This document shows positions 23,016 through 30,932 of a stretch of DNA of 41,147 nucleotides, piece after piece. Position numbers and translations under genes: made by a program. Location of the stretch: assembly GCA_002450095.1 (NCBI GenBank), contig DJYK01000035.1, positions 1-41,147 on the forward strand. The letters are read 5' to 3'. Every line of letters begins with the position of its first letter. The first letter of the stretch is position 1. The DNA comes from Mageeibacillus sp. UBA6980 (GTDB taxonomy: Bacteria > Bacillota > Clostridia > Saccharofermentanales > Saccharofermentanaceae). The notes under the pieces are model-generated. The model was not told the DNA's origin and ran no database searches. It saw nothing but the letters and a program-made list of their open reading frames with translations.

Positions 23016-23372
23016 TTACCCCTCACTTTCAGCAACGGATTCTTCGCTAGTAGTCTCGACAGTATTCTCGACAACTTCGGTCGTCTCGACTGCCGGAGCA
23101 GTCGTTGCCTCTGTAGCGGCAGTTACTTCGGTAGCAACTGTAGCCGTAGGCTCAACCTCGTCATAGAAATTCACTTTATCAAGAACCCATCTTCCGCCCA
23201 ACGAAATGAAGCTAAGGAAGATAGCGAAGAACAAAATAACAGCGAGAACGACCGCCGAAGTATTCCTGAGCTTCTTCCTGTCAGGCCATACGGACTTCTT
23301 AAGTTCCTGACGGACTTCCGTAAAGACCTGTGCTATCTTCTGGAAAACATTCTTCTTTGACTTGTCAGCCAT
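23016..23372 (-). CDS. secE: Protein translocase subunit SecE with acidic C-terminal tail
   Basis: Small clamp of the SecYEG channel. The single-helix Gram-positive form is seen: amphipathic helix KIAQVFTEVRQELKKSVWPD (12-31) with the conserved VxWP, then one transmembrane helix (about 39-58). Residues 70-118 are an extra Thr/Glu/Val-rich acidic tail (TATVATEVTAATEATTAP-type), which most SecE proteins (about 60-70 residues) lack and which would lie outside the membrane. ATG 23372 overlaps the rpmG stop by 1 base. Confidence 0.92.
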   Translation of the reverse strand: MADKSKKNVFQKIAQVFTEVRQELKKSVWPDRKKLRNTSAVVLAVILFFAIFLSFISLGGRWVLDKVNFYDEVEPTATVATEVTAATEATTAPAVETTEVVENTVETTSEESVAESEG

Positions 23373-23536
23373 CACTTGGTCTCCTTGTGTACCGTATGCT
23401 TACGGCAGAAAGGACAATACTTCTTGAGCTCAAGTCTCTCGGTAGTATTCTTCTTATTCTTATAGGTCTGATAATTTCTTCTCTTGCACTCTTCACAAGC
23501 GAGTGTGAGCTTATCTCTTACATCAGCCTTAGCCAT
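23372..23536 (-). CDS. rpmG: 50S ribosomal protein L33, zinc-binding form
   Basis: 54 residues: MAKADVRDKLTLACEECKRR, then NYQTYKNKKNTTERLELKKY, then CPFCRKHTVHKETK. The two CxxC pairs (Cys14/17 and Cys41/44) make it the zinc-ribbon paralogue rather than the zinc-free one. GGAG lies ahead of ATG 23536. It opens the rpmG-secE-nusG-rplKA transcript, the usual Firmicute order. Confidence 0.95.
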   Translation of the reverse strand: MAKADVRDKLTLACEECKRRNYQTYKNKKNTTERLELKKYCPFCRKHTVHKETK

Positions 23537-23565
23537 ATACCAGCTCCTCCATTTTTCTACACAAT

Positions 23566-23589
23566 AAAAAAAGACCTTACGGCTTTTTT
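23566..23589 (-). terminator. Hairpin with GTAA loop and T-tract, probable his-operon terminator
   Basis: Minus strand: AAAAAAGCC, GTAA loop, GGTCTTTTTTT; the stem has one bulged base. It lies 72 bases after the hisE stop and coincides with the first bases of the rpmG transcript (start near 23591). A hairpin that early cannot stop its own polymerase, so it most likely ends his readthrough. Confidence 0.6.
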
Positions 23590-23597
23590 GCTCGACA

Positions 23598-23627
23598 ATT
23601 GTAACACGGGCATTAAACTTATGTCAA
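23598..23627 (-). promoter_or_regulatory. Promoter of rpmG-secE-nusG-rplKA
   Basis: Minus strand: -35 TTGACA (23622-23627), 18-base spacer, -10 TACAAT (23598-23603) preceded by TG one base upstream (extended -10). A strong promoter, as expected for ribosomal genes. Confidence 0.8.
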
Positions 23628-23660
23628 CGCATAATTCGAGCATTTTTACAAGTGCATTTA

Positions 23661-23936
23661 TTATCTTCTGTCACGAAGCTCTTTCTCGATGTCATCGGGG
23701 GTAATTCCCATATCTACCATCAATACAAGAAGGTGATAGATCACGTCCGAGATCTCCTCGACAACCTCTGTCTTCGATCCCTTGGCGGCGGCGATCGCAG
23801 TCTCTACGGCCTCTTCTCCGACCTTCTTGGCGATCTTCTCCGTGCCTGACTCAAGAAGGTAATTGGTATATGAACCCTCCTGGGGATCATTCTGCCTTCC
23901 CAAGACCACATCATACAATTCATTTAAGATACTCAT
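23661..23936 (-). CDS. hisE: Phosphoribosyl-ATP diphosphatase
   Basis: Second step of histidine synthesis: hydrolysis of PR-ATP to PR-AMP. All-alpha MazG-like fold of 91 residues, with the conserved metal-binding acidic motifs KVGEEAVETAIAA and EEISDVIYHLLVLM. In many bacteria it is fused to HisI; here it is a separate gene, because HisI is joined to HisF instead. GGAGG lies 8 bases before the ATG. Last gene of the his operon. Confidence 0.95.
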   Translation of the reverse strand: MSILNELYDVVLGRQNDPQEGSYTNYLLESGTEKIAKKVGEEAVETAIAAAKGSKTEVVEEISDVIYHLLVLMVDMGITPDDIEKELRDRR

Positions 23937-23952
23937 TCTGCTTTCCTCCGAA

Positions 23953-25083
23953 TTATTCTTTCTTATCCAGATCCCACTTCTCGAGCGGGGTATAAAAACA
24001 TGTCCTGTTCCCTGTGTGACAGGCGGCGCCGGTCTGCTCTATCTTATATAGGAGCGTGTCCCTGTCGCAGTCTACCGAACAAGATACGACTTTCTGTATA
24101 TGTCCCGAGGTCTCACCCTTCTTCCAAAGCGTGTTCCTCGACCTTGAATAGTAATGCATGTATCCTGTCTCACACGTGAGACGGAATGCCTCATAGTTCA
24201 TATAGGCTACCATAAGGACTTCGTTGTTAACGGCATCCTGGGCAACGACTGCTACCATCCCGTCGGAATTCTTCTTCATGTGAGCCCACATGTTAAGCGT
24301 CTCGGGGATCCGCCTTACCGGGATCCCTCTTCCGTCGAGATAATCCTTAAGATCGGATATCTTTATCTCTCCGAAATGAAACAGCGAAGCGGCCAGGACC
24401 GCGTCTGCGTGACCTTCGATGATCCCGTCATAAAAATCTTCCATCGATCCTGCACCGCCCGACGCGATTACCGGCACCGGAACGGCATCGGCGATCATCG
24501 ACGTGATCTTATTGTCAAAGCCGGACTTGGTACCGTCCTTATCCATGGAAGTAAGAAGTATCTCACCCGCGCCTAAGGATACGACCTCTTTGGCCCACCA
24601 AAGCGCATCTATGCCGGTAGGCTTTGTTCCACCGGCGATCACTACCTCCCAGCCTGACGGGAACTCATCCTCCTGCCCTTCGCGTCTTTTTACGTCAATG
24701 GCAACCACTATGCACTGCGCACCGAAGATCTCCGACGCTCTTTTAACAAACGAAGGATCTTTAACGGCTGCGGAATTCAACGATACCTTATCCGCTCCGG
24801 CATTTAAGATCGCCCTTATATCTTCGACGGTGCGTATGCCGCCTCCGACCGTAAAGGGTATAAAGATCTCATTCGCCACACGCTCGACCATATCGATGAC
24901 GGTATCACGGGCCTCGAGAGTCGCCGTGATATCAAGGAATACGAGTTCGTCTGCACCGGACAGATTATACTGCTTGGCACACTCGACAGGATCGCCCGCA
25001 TCTCTTAACGATACAAAGTTGATCCCCTTAACGACTCTTCCGTCCTTTACATCAAGACACGGGATTATACGTTTTGTAAGCAT
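23953..25083 (-). CDS. hisFI: Fused imidazole glycerol phosphate synthase HisF - phosphoribosyl-AMP cyclohydrolase HisI
   Basis: 376 residues. Residues 1-250: HisF TIM barrel with catalytic Asp11 (PCLDVKDG) and the second Asp in VVAIDVKRR, plus the phosphate loops TVGGGIR and ASGGAGS; it makes IGP and AICAR using ammonia from HisH. Residues 260-376: HisI, with AVVAQDAVNNEVLMVAYMN, SRNTLWKKGETSGH and the zinc cysteines (SVDCDRD, CHTG); it hydrolyses PR-AMP, two steps earlier. The reading frame is continuous, so this is a real fusion. Its start overlaps hisA by 19 bases. Confidence 0.93.
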   Translation of the reverse strand: MLTKRIIPCLDVKDGRVVKGINFVSLRDAGDPVECAKQYNLSGADELVFLDITATLEARDTVIDMVERVANEIFIPFTVGGGIRTVEDIRAILNAGADKVSLNSAAVKDPSFVKRASEIFGAQCIVVAIDVKRREGQEDEFPSGWEVVIAGGTKPTGIDALWWAKEVVSLGAGEILLTSMDKDGTKSGFDNKITSMIADAVPVPVIASGGAGSMEDFYDGIIEGHADAVLAASLFHFGEIKISDLKDYLDGRGIPVRRIPETLNMWAHMKKNSDGMVAVVAQDAVNNEVLMVAYMNYEAFRLTCETGYMHYYSRSRNTLWKKGETSGHIQKVVSCSVDCDRDTLLYKIEQTGAACHTGNRTCFYTPLEKWDLDKKE

Positions 25084-25778
25084 GCCTTAAGATCTACCTT
25101 TCCTTCGTATATGGCCTTACCGACTATTACGCCGGCGCAGCCCGAGGTTCTTATCTCCATAACATCTTCATTGCTTCCGATACCTCCGGAGGCAATGACA
25201 TCAAGCCCGGTCTTATCAACCATATTCCGTGTGGATTCCGTGGCGGGCCCCGTGAGCATACCGTCTCTTGCTATATCCGTAAACACGATGGTCTTCGCAC
25301 CGATCGATCTCATGAGCAGACCGAATTCAACCGCATCTATACCCGAACCTTCAGTCCAGCCGTCGACCGCAACCTCGCCGTCCTTGGCATCGATGCCGAT
25401 CGCGATCTTCTCTTCATACATCTCGACGGCCTTTTCCGTGAATGCCCTGTCCTTAACGGCAGCCGTACCCAGAACGCACCTCGATACACCGTAGTCTTCG
25501 ATCCATCTTCTTAGTGTATCCATATTGCGGATTCCGCCGCCCGTATCGACCTTAAGGCCGGTCTTCTCAGCGATCTGTCTTATGATCTCGTGGTTGGTAG
25601 GAACACCGGACTTTGCGGCGTCGAGATCGACTACGTGAATCCATTCCGCTCCCGCTTCCTTAAACTCATACGCCTGTGACAACGGGTCGTCATTATAGAC
25701 AGTTACCTTGTTATAGTCCCCTTTAAGAAGGCGGACACACTTTCCGCCCAGAAGATCTACAGCAGGAAGTATTATCAT
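25065..25778 (-). CDS. hisA: ProFAR isomerase
   Basis: Amadori isomerase, the fourth step of histidine synthesis; TIM barrel homologous to HisF. MIILPAVDLLGGKCVRLLKG carries the catalytic Asp8, and IAIGIDAKDG, VFTDIARDG and ASGGIGS give the second Asp and the phosphate loops. ATG 25778 is chosen over an upstream reading from 25883, which only runs antisense-like into hisH; GGAGG lies 8 bases before it, and it overlaps the hisH stop as ATGA. 237 residues. Confidence 0.95.
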   Translation of the reverse strand: MIILPAVDLLGGKCVRLLKGDYNKVTVYNDDPLSQAYEFKEAGAEWIHVVDLDAAKSGVPTNHEIIRQIAEKTGLKVDTGGGIRNMDTLRRWIEDYGVSRCVLGTAAVKDRAFTEKAVEMYEEKIAIGIDAKDGEVAVDGWTEGSGIDAVEFGLLMRSIGAKTIVFTDIARDGMLTGPATESTRNMVDKTGLDVIASGGIGSNEDVMEIRTSGCAGVIVGKAIYEGKVDLKACLQNV

Positions 25779-26401
25779 TTTCTTATCCTCCCGGAGAATC
25801 TCTCGAGTATCTGAAGCCCCGCTTCTCCGCTCTTCTCGGGATGGAACTGCGTCGCGAAGATATTGTCCTTCTCCAGAGCGCAAGCGTACTTTATCCCGTA
25901 TGTCGTATATGCGGCCGCATCCTTCGGATCCTTCGGATCGCAGTAGAACGAGTGTACGAAGTATACGTAGTCTTCTTCACGAAGTAGACTTCCGGTGACA
26001 TCCGTAAGCTTATTCCAGCCAATCTGCGGAACCTTGAGTCCCTGATCGACAGTCTTATCCGAAGGAAACTTCTTTACGCTTCCGGGAATAAGACCTAAGC
26101 CTTTGATATTTCCGCTCTCGGATGCTCCCTCTTCTGACTCGTCCAGCATAAGCTGCATCCCGAGGCAGATCCCGAGCACCGGCTTTCCGGAAGAAGCAAA
26201 ATCTTTAACGACAGAATCAAGGCCTTTTGCACGAAGCGCTTCCATGGCAGGGGCATACGCGCCTACTCCGGGAAGAATCAGAGCATCTGAATTCCTTATG
26301 AAGTCAGGATCGTCGGTAATCCTGCATTCGCGGTGAATGTATTCGAGGGCCTTGCGAACGGAGGCAAGATTGCCCATCTTATAATCAACTATCGCTATCA
26401 C
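25775..26401 (-). CDS. hisH: Imidazole glycerol phosphate synthase glutaminase subunit
   Basis: Class I glutamine amidotransferase feeding ammonia to HisF. The oxyanion loop PGVGAYAPAME, the nucleophile Cys79 in GICLGMQLM and the C-terminal His-Glu dyad in FATQFHPEKSGE complete the triad. 208 residues. It follows purC by 6 bases and overlaps hisA. Its partner HisF is carried on the HisFI fusion. Confidence 0.95.
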   Translation of the reverse strand: MIAIVDYKMGNLASVRKALEYIHRECRITDDPDFIRNSDALILPGVGAYAPAMEALRAKGLDSVVKDFASSGKPVLGICLGMQLMLDESEEGASESGNIKGLGLIPGSVKKFPSDKTVDQGLKVPQIGWNKLTDVTGSLLREEDYVYFVHSFYCDPKDPKDAAAYTTYGIKYACALEKDNIFATQFHPEKSGEAGLQILERFSGRIRK

Positions 26402-26407
26402 TTAATG

Positions 26408-27289
26408 TCAGATTTCCTTACCGGTAAGTCTTGAATAGCACTCGCGGTACTTCTCGGCCGTCTTGCTGATGATCTCCTCGGGAAGAGTCGGAGCAGGATA
26501 CGTCTTATCCCAGTCGAGAGTCTCAAGCCATTCTCTTAAGAACTGCTTGTCGAAGCTCTTCTGAGCGTGTCCGGGCTCATAATCCTCCGCATCCCAGAAT
26601 CTCGAGGAATCAGGTGTGAACATCTCATCGCAGACTGTAAGGACGCCGTCGATCTTACCGAACTCGAACTTCGTATCTGCAAGGATGAGTCCCTTCGTAA
26701 GAGCAAACTCGGATACCTTCTTATAAAGAGCCAATGAAGCATCCTTCAATGCCTTGGCATCCTCTTCGCCGATCAGGTCAACGAGCTGTTCATATGTAAT
26801 GTTGATATCATGACCGCTCTCCTCCTTTGTGGAAGGAGTGAACAAAGGCTCGGGAAGCTTATCGCCCTGTACCATTCCCTCGGGCATCTTGATGCCGCCG
26901 ACGGTTCCGGACTTCTTGTATTCCTTCAAAGCGGAACCTTCAAGATATCCTCTGACGATGCACTCGGCGGGAAGCATCTTCGCCTTCTTGACGAGCATGG
27001 ATCTTCCTTCGAGCTCTTCTTTATACTTGTCGAATCCCTGAGGATACTTCGATACATCCGTTGTGATGACATGATTGGGAATGATGTCCTTGGTAAAATC
27101 AAACCAGAATGCGGAAATGGACGAGAGAACCTTACCCTTGTCCGGGATCAGCTCATCAAAAACAACGTCAAAAGCGGAGATCCTGTCCGTTACGATGAGA
27201 AGAAGGCTGTCGCCGAGATCGTAGATGTTTCTTACCTTTCCTTTTGCAAGTATCGGCTTATCGATAAAATCAGTATCCTTAATAAGCAT
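26408..27289 (-). CDS. purC: SAICAR synthetase inside the his operon
   Basis: Purine synthesis: ATP-dependent joining of CAIR and aspartate to SAICAR. The motifs GKVRNIYDLGD near residue 17, DRISAFDVVF, the AECIVRGYLEGSALKEY segment and ILADTKFEFG are all diagnostic. 293 residues. It lies between hisB (20 bases upstream) and hisH (6 bases downstream), so it is transcribed with the his genes. AICAR, released by HisFH, is the metabolite two steps after this enzyme, so a functional link is likely (inference). Confidence 0.95.
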   Translation of the reverse strand: MLIKDTDFIDKPILAKGKVRNIYDLGDSLLLIVTDRISAFDVVFDELIPDKGKVLSSISAFWFDFTKDIIPNHVITTDVSKYPQGFDKYKEELEGRSMLVKKAKMLPAECIVRGYLEGSALKEYKKSGTVGGIKMPEGMVQGDKLPEPLFTPSTKEESGHDINITYEQLVDLIGEEDAKALKDASLALYKKVSEFALTKGLILADTKFEFGKIDGVLTVCDEMFTPDSSRFWDAEDYEPGHAQKSFDKQFLREWLETLDWDKTYPAPTLPEEIISKTAEKYRECYSRLTGKEI

Positions 27290-27308
27290 TTTTATATCCT
27301 CCGTTTAA

Positions 27309-27899
27309 TTATAAGCTTCCTTTTGTAGAGATGACCTGTCCTTCAAATCTCGGATCGATCTCTGTTGCCTCTCTTAAGGCTCTCGCGAGTGCCTTAAACA
27401 TCGCTTCCGCCTTGTGGTGATCATTGGTCCCGTAAGGGCAGCCGATGTGGAGAGTGATGCCTGCGTTATAAGCAAAAGACCTCATGAACTCCTCGACGAG
27501 CTGCGTATCCATAGCGCCCATCATATCACCTTTGAAAGAACAATTATACACGATAAACGGTCTCGCGCTGATATCGATCACCGCTTCACCGAGCGCTTCG
27601 TCCATAGGGATCCTCGCACTGCCGTAACGGCGTATGCCGATCTTATCGCCCAAAGCCGTCTTTACGGCCTCACCCAAGGCGATGCCGGTATCTTCGACAG
27701 AGTGATGTGCATCGACCTCGAGGTCGCCCTTGCAGGAGATCCTAATATCTATCCCGGAGTGCTTCGACAATGCGGTGAGCATGTGATCAAAAAAGCCTAT
27801 GCCCGTATCGATCTCATTCTCACCCTTACCGTCAAGATCTACAAAGATGCTGATATCGGTTTCCCCGGTCTTTCTTTTTACCTCAGCTGTTCTTGGCAT
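27309..27899 (-). CDS. hisB: Imidazoleglycerol-phosphate dehydratase
   Basis: Mn-dependent dehydration of IGP to imidazole acetol phosphate. Monofunctional 196-residue form without the phosphatase domain. The metal-binding histidine motifs are visible: GFFDHMLTALSKHSGI, DAHHSVEDTGIALGEA and the second set TLHIGCPYGTNDHHKAEAMFKA. The ATG lies inside the end of hisC (17-base overlap), with AGGAGG just ahead. A separate histidinol phosphatase must be encoded elsewhere, since none is in this operon. Confidence 0.96.
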   Translation of the reverse strand: MPRTAEVKRKTGETDISIFVDLDGKGENEIDTGIGFFDHMLTALSKHSGIDIRISCKGDLEVDAHHSVEDTGIALGEAVKTALGDKIGIRRYGSARIPMDEALGEAVIDISARPFIVYNCSFKGDMMGAMDTQLVEEFMRSFAYNAGITLHIGCPYGTNDHHKAEAMFKALARALREATEIDPRFEGQVISTKGSL

Positions 27900-28983
27900 T
27901 GTTTACCTCCTGCTTTACCGCTTCGATGAACTCTTCCATCTGCTCTTTGGTACCTATCGTTATACGCAGCCTGTCGTTTATCCCCTCGGCGTCAAAATAC
28001 CTTACAAGTATACCCTTCGCGCGCAGATTTTTATACAGAGTCTGCGCATCGATCCCTTCACAGGGCCTTGCGAAAACAAAATTCGCTGAAGACTTCGGAA
28101 GCGAGAATCCGAGCTTTCTCAACTCGTCTTCAGTATACTTTCTCGTCTCTATTATCCTGTTGATGCATTCCCTGTGATACTTAACGTCTCTTACGGACGC
28201 CGCGGCGATCTGCTGGGCAAGTCTGTCCACGGGATATGAATTGAAGGAATCCCTTGCTCTTTTGAGGCCTTCGATAAGCTCTTCGGAAGCGATCGCATAT
28301 CCTACGCGAAGTCCTGCGAGGCTGTACGACTTCGAAGCCGTTCGTACAACACAAAGATTCGGACATTCATCAAGAAGACTTACTGCGGTCTCATACGGAT
28401 CCTTAAACTCGGCATACGCTTCGTCGATGATGACTGCGGATTCGGGATTCGCCTTGCATATCTTCCTTATATCATCATTGGTTATCGAACGGGAAGTCGG
28501 TGCATTCGGGTTTGCTATGCAGATACCGCAGTTCGGAACACCGACATAATCGTCGGCATCAAGTCTTAAGTCTTCGCGAAGCGGAATCTTCAAGGATCTT
28601 ATATCGTAAAACTTCTCGAATACAGGATAGAAGCTGTAGCTGTATTCAGGCGTCAATACAGGCAGAGCCGTATTGTTCTCTTTCTCGAAGAAAGTCTGGA
28701 AGCACAAAGACAGGACCTCATCGGAACCGTTGCCGGCAAAGACCTGCGAAGGCTTTACCCCCTCGACGGAAGCGACCGATTCGAGAAGATCCGATGCATT
28801 TGTATCGGGATAGAGCCTTAACTCATTAACATCAAAAGTACGAAGGATGACCCTCGCCATCGGTGACGGCGGATAAGGATTCTCATTAGTGTTAAGTTTA
28901 ATGACCTTCTGACCCTTCTTGGGCTGCTCGCCCGCGACATAGGGTTCTATCTCATTTATCTTCTTGTTCCAGAATTTACTCAT
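27883..28983 (-). CDS. hisC: Histidinol-phosphate aminotransferase
   Basis: PLP enzyme (fold type I, class II) making L-histidinol phosphate. LNTNENPYPPSP at the N-terminus, NGSDEVLSLCF, IANPNAPTSR, VIIDEAYAEF and TASKSYSLAGLRVGYA with the Schiff-base Lys identify it. 366 residues. It starts 3 bases after the hisD stop. Aromatic aminotransferase side activity is common in the family and cannot be excluded. Confidence 0.95.
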   Translation of the reverse strand: MSKFWNKKINEIEPYVAGEQPKKGQKVIKLNTNENPYPPSPMARVILRTFDVNELRLYPDTNASDLLESVASVEGVKPSQVFAGNGSDEVLSLCFQTFFEKENNTALPVLTPEYSYSFYPVFEKFYDIRSLKIPLREDLRLDADDYVGVPNCGICIANPNAPTSRSITNDDIRKICKANPESAVIIDEAYAEFKDPYETAVSLLDECPNLCVVRTASKSYSLAGLRVGYAIASEELIEGLKRARDSFNSYPVDRLAQQIAAASVRDVKYHRECINRIIETRKYTEDELRKLGFSLPKSSANFVFARPCEGIDAQTLYKNLRAKGILVRYFDAEGINDRLRITIGTKEQMEEFIEAVKQEVNNAKNS

Positions 28984-28986
28984 TTC

Positions 28987-30294
28987 TCAGTCCTCGAATC
29001 TGGATTCTATCGATGCGGCATGACAGGTCAACCCTTCGCTTCTTGCAAACTTTGCCACATCCTGATAAACCTCTCTTAACGATTCTTCATTGTAATTTAT
29101 AACGCTCATCTTCTTATAGAAGTCTCCGGTATTAAGAGGCGAGAAAAACCTCGCGGTACCGCTTGTAGGAAGAGTGTGGTTAGGTCCTGCGAAGTAATCT
29201 CCCAGAGGCTCCGGTGAGTAGTTTCCGAGGAAGACCGCTCCGGCGTTATTGATGCTTTGAAGCGTTTTCTCGGGATCTTCCACACAAAGTTCGAGGTGCT
29301 CGGGAGCAAGTTCTTCCGAGAAAGCGACCGCCGTCTCTACGGAATCGACCCATATTACCGAACTGTAGTTTTCCATGGATCCCTGAAGCTGTTCTTTCCT
29401 CTCGGCCTTCTCAGACCTTCTGTCAGCAGCCTCCCATATCTTCCTCGCCAGATCCTCGCCTACGGCAAGGACTATGGCAGAAGCCAGTTTATCATGCTCG
29501 GCCTGGGCGAGCATATCAGCAGCCACATATTCGGGATCGGAAGATTTGTCGGCTATGATTATAACCTCAGAAGGTCCGGCGAACATATCTATATCGACCT
29601 GACCGAATACAAGCCTCTTCGCGGTGTTCACATAGATATTTCCGGGACCGCAGATCTTATCGACCCTCGGGATCGTTGCCGTACCGTAAGCCATGGCTGC
29701 GATAGCCTGGGCTCCTCCGACCTTATATATCTCAGTCGCGCCTGCAATATCAGCCGCTGCGAGGATGACCGGAGCAACGGAACCGTCAGCCCTCGGAGGC
29801 GTACAGAATACGATCCTCGGTACTCCGGCTACGGAAGCGGGGATAACATCCATAAGCACGGTAGAAGGAAGCGGAGCCGTACCTCCCGGAACATAGACTC
29901 CGGCGACGGTGATCGGCCTTACGCGGACACCTATCTTAGAGCCTTTGGCTGTATCCATCATGAAGCCTTCTTCCCTCTGCCTCTCATGGAATACCTTGAT
30001 GTTCGAGGCGGCCTTCTTCATCACGCGAAGAAGTTCGGGATCCTCTTCTTCCAAAGAAGCATATGCTGCCTTAATCTCTTCACTCGTAACCTTCATCGAA
30101 GCGGGCGTAAGCTCAGCCTTATCAAACTTTCTCGTGTATTCGAGGACCGCTTCATCGCCCCTCGTCCTTATATCATCTATTACCCCCTGAACGGTTGTAA
30201 TGACCGGACCTAAGTCCATCTTGCCCCTGGCACCGAGTTCATTACATGTGTCCTTAAGATTCTCTACCGTACCCTTAACAAATCTGCATTTCAT
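28987..30294 (-). CDS. hisD: Histidinol dehydrogenase
   Basis: Zinc enzyme oxidising histidinol to histidine in two NAD-dependent steps. 435 residues with the family motifs VYVPGGTAPLPSTVLMDVIP, CGPGNIYVNTAKR, FAGPSEV, QAEHDKLASAIVL and the zinc/catalytic region LAPEHLELCVED, then GPNHTLPTSGTARFFSPL. The start overlaps the hisG stop by 4 bases. Confidence 0.96.
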   Translation of the reverse strand: MKCRFVKGTVENLKDTCNELGARGKMDLGPVITTVQGVIDDIRTRGDEAVLEYTRKFDKAELTPASMKVTSEEIKAAYASLEEEDPELLRVMKKAASNIKVFHERQREEGFMMDTAKGSKIGVRVRPITVAGVYVPGGTAPLPSTVLMDVIPASVAGVPRIVFCTPPRADGSVAPVILAAADIAGATEIYKVGGAQAIAAMAYGTATIPRVDKICGPGNIYVNTAKRLVFGQVDIDMFAGPSEVIIIADKSSDPEYVAADMLAQAEHDKLASAIVLAVGEDLARKIWEAADRRSEKAERKEQLQGSMENYSSVIWVDSVETAVAFSEELAPEHLELCVEDPEKTLQSINNAGAVFLGNYSPEPLGDYFAGPNHTLPTSGTARFFSPLNTGDFYKKMSVINYNEESLREVYQDVAKFARSEGLTCHAASIESRFED

Positions 30295-30932
30295 AAAAGC
30301 GCCACCTGTTCTTTGATCTTCTCTATCATAGGCTTTATCTGATCGGATTTCATCTTCATCGATACGCGGTTTACGACAACTCTCGCGGAGATATCGGCCA
30401 CGGTCTCGATAACATCAAGCCCGTTCTCTTTCAGAGTCCTTCCCGACTCCACTATATCCACGATACAGTCTGAAAGTCCTATGAGGGGGGCAAGTTCGAT
30501 CGAACCGTTCAGCTTGATTATCTCAACGCTCTCCTTTTTTACTCCCTCGAAATAAGACCTCGTGATATTCGGGTATTTCGTTGCGATCCTCTTGTTCGGG
30601 ATGAGGTCGAGCTTTCCGTCTTTAAGGCTTACGGGACCTGCAACGCACATCCTGCACTTGCCGAAGCCTAAGTCGGCTACCTCATACAGGTCTCTCCCCT
30701 CTTCAAGGAGCGTATCCTTACCTACAAAGCCGATGTCAGCCGCGCCGTACTCCACGTATGTCGGAACGTCCGCGGGCTTGGCCATTATAAACCTCAATCC
30801 CGCTTTCTCATCCTCGAGAATGAGTTTTCTGGACTCTTCTTTCGCGGCAGTACAATCGTATCCCGCTTTCTCGAGGAGCTCTATCGCCTTCTCGGCGAGC
30901 CTTCCCTTTGATAAAGCTATCGTCAGCATCAT
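30291..30932 (-). CDS. hisG: ATP phosphoribosyltransferase, short form
   Basis: First committed step: condensation of ATP and PRPP. 213 residues, the HisG-short form, which lacks the C-terminal ACT-like regulatory domain and needs HisZ for activity and histidine feedback; hisZ is directly upstream. LTIALSKGRLAEKAIELL opens the protein, and VESGRTLKENGLDVIE is the PRPP-binding loop. The ATGATG start overlaps the hisZ stop (ATGA), with GGGGAGG ahead. Confidence 0.95.
   Translation of the reverse strand: MMLTIALSKGRLAEKAIELLEKAGYDCTAAKEESRKLILEDEKAGLRFIMAKPADVPTYVEYGAADIGFVGKDTLLEEGRDLYEVADLGFGKCRMCVAGPVSLKDGKLDLIPNKRIATKYPNITRSYFEGVKKESVEIIKLNGSIELAPLIGLSDCIVDIVESGRTLKENGLDVIETVADISARVVVNRVSMKMKSDQIKPMIEKIKEQVALL

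Noticed and set aside
29257..30213. Long plus-strand ORF opposite hisD (also 15314-16105 and 39324-40196)
   Set aside because: Antisense shadows of strongly conserved genes; no family motif, no ribosome site, Arg/Asp/Tyr-rich composition typical of reverse reading.
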